Part shown: positions 5,979 to 6,025 of the stretch, one piece after another
Position numbering within the stretch: position 1 is the stretch's first letter
How the letters are laid out: each line of letters starts with the position of its first letter
From: Rickettsiales bacterium
GTDB lineage: Bacteria; Pseudomonadota; Alphaproteobacteria; Rickettsiales; CANDYO01
DNA length: 6,025 bases
Reading direction: 5' to 3'
Assembly (NCBI GenBank): GCA_947424995.1
Contig: CANDYO010000123.1
Coordinates: forward strand, 1-6,025
Notes under the pieces: model-generated
What the model was told of the DNA's origin: nothing
The model's database searches: none
What the model saw: the letters and a program-made list of their open reading frames with translations, nothing else
Program-made: the position numbers and the translations under genes

Positions 5979-6025
5979 TTGTAAAAGTTCACTAACTCGG
6001 TTACGGATTTAGCGTCATCCCTAAC
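5979..6025 (+). repeat. Direct repeat, copy 2 (reaches the window edge)
   Basis: A 47-base unit beginning TTGTAAAAGTTCACTAACTC and ending GCGTCATCCCTAAC at the last base, 149 bases after copy 1. It probably continues to the right as copy 1 does, which would make a tandem array or two adjacent elements; only sequence beyond the window can tell. Confidence 0.75.

Larger units (their letters stand above)
5749..6025. other. Non-coding, repeat- and hairpin-rich region after ada (277 bases to the window edge)
   Basis: No open frame with a start, ribosome site or recognisable protein is seen on either strand. The first 40 bases are AT-rich spacer with a weak stem (TGCAA 5760-5764 / TTGCA 5774-5778). 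From about 5797 the composition becomes GC-richer and three successive hairpins and two long direct repeats appear, described separately. A partial echo, GCCATCCTCTGA from 5798, resembles the GCCATCCCTGA at 5862-5872, suggesting a mosaic of repeat fragments. Confidence 0.65.

Noticed and set aside
5749..6025. CRISPR array
   Set aside because: There are only two repeat copies, they are imperfect, the spacing is 149 bases and the intervening DNA is itself structured, none of which fits CRISPR repeats and spacers.

Overview
The window comes from an AT-rich alphaproteobacterium, most likely a member of Rickettsiales or a similar host-associated lineage. This is inferred from the low GC of every gene, from the UbiE N-terminus (NFGFK-type start, then VFSSVA-KYDLMNDLMSFG), which resembles what I recall of Rickettsia UbiE, and from palindromic-type repeats in the non-coding DNA. 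An LptD gene means the cell exports lipopolysaccharide, which argues against the LPS-less Anaplasmataceae. No search was possible, so the genus is left open.

Layout. Positions 1-4375 hold four genes on the minus strand, read right to left: lptD (outer-membrane LPS translocon), a short surA-like periplasmic chaperone gene, a solute-binding protein of the SBP_bac_3 type, and ubiE (ubiquinone/menaquinone methyltransferase, cut by the left edge). The junctions are 7, 13 and 0 bases, and each internal ribosome-binding site lies in or next to the preceding stop codon, so this looks like one operon. lptD next to surA is a well-known envelope-biogenesis pair, since SurA escorts outer-membrane beta-barrels including LptD. 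Positions 4376-4698 are a divergent intergenic region with a TATAAT-type -10 box on each strand and a degenerate palindromic repeat on the ada side. Positions 4699-5748 on the plus strand encode a full-length Ada protein, the self-methylating DNA alkylation repair protein and transcription activator. Positions 5749-6025 have no gene but are rich in hairpins and include two copies, 149 bases apart, of a roughly 45-base direct repeat running to the right edge.

Functionally the left part is housekeeping (envelope assembly and quinone synthesis) with an orphan solute-binding protein in the middle. The right part is an accessory DNA-repair gene bracketed by repeats that share a CATCCCT-type end, which may mark an insertion or a recombination-prone site. 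I see no clearly new multi-gene system. The points most worth checking are the repeat family around ada, the orphan binding protein in the lptD-surA operon, and the reduced cysteine set of LptD.
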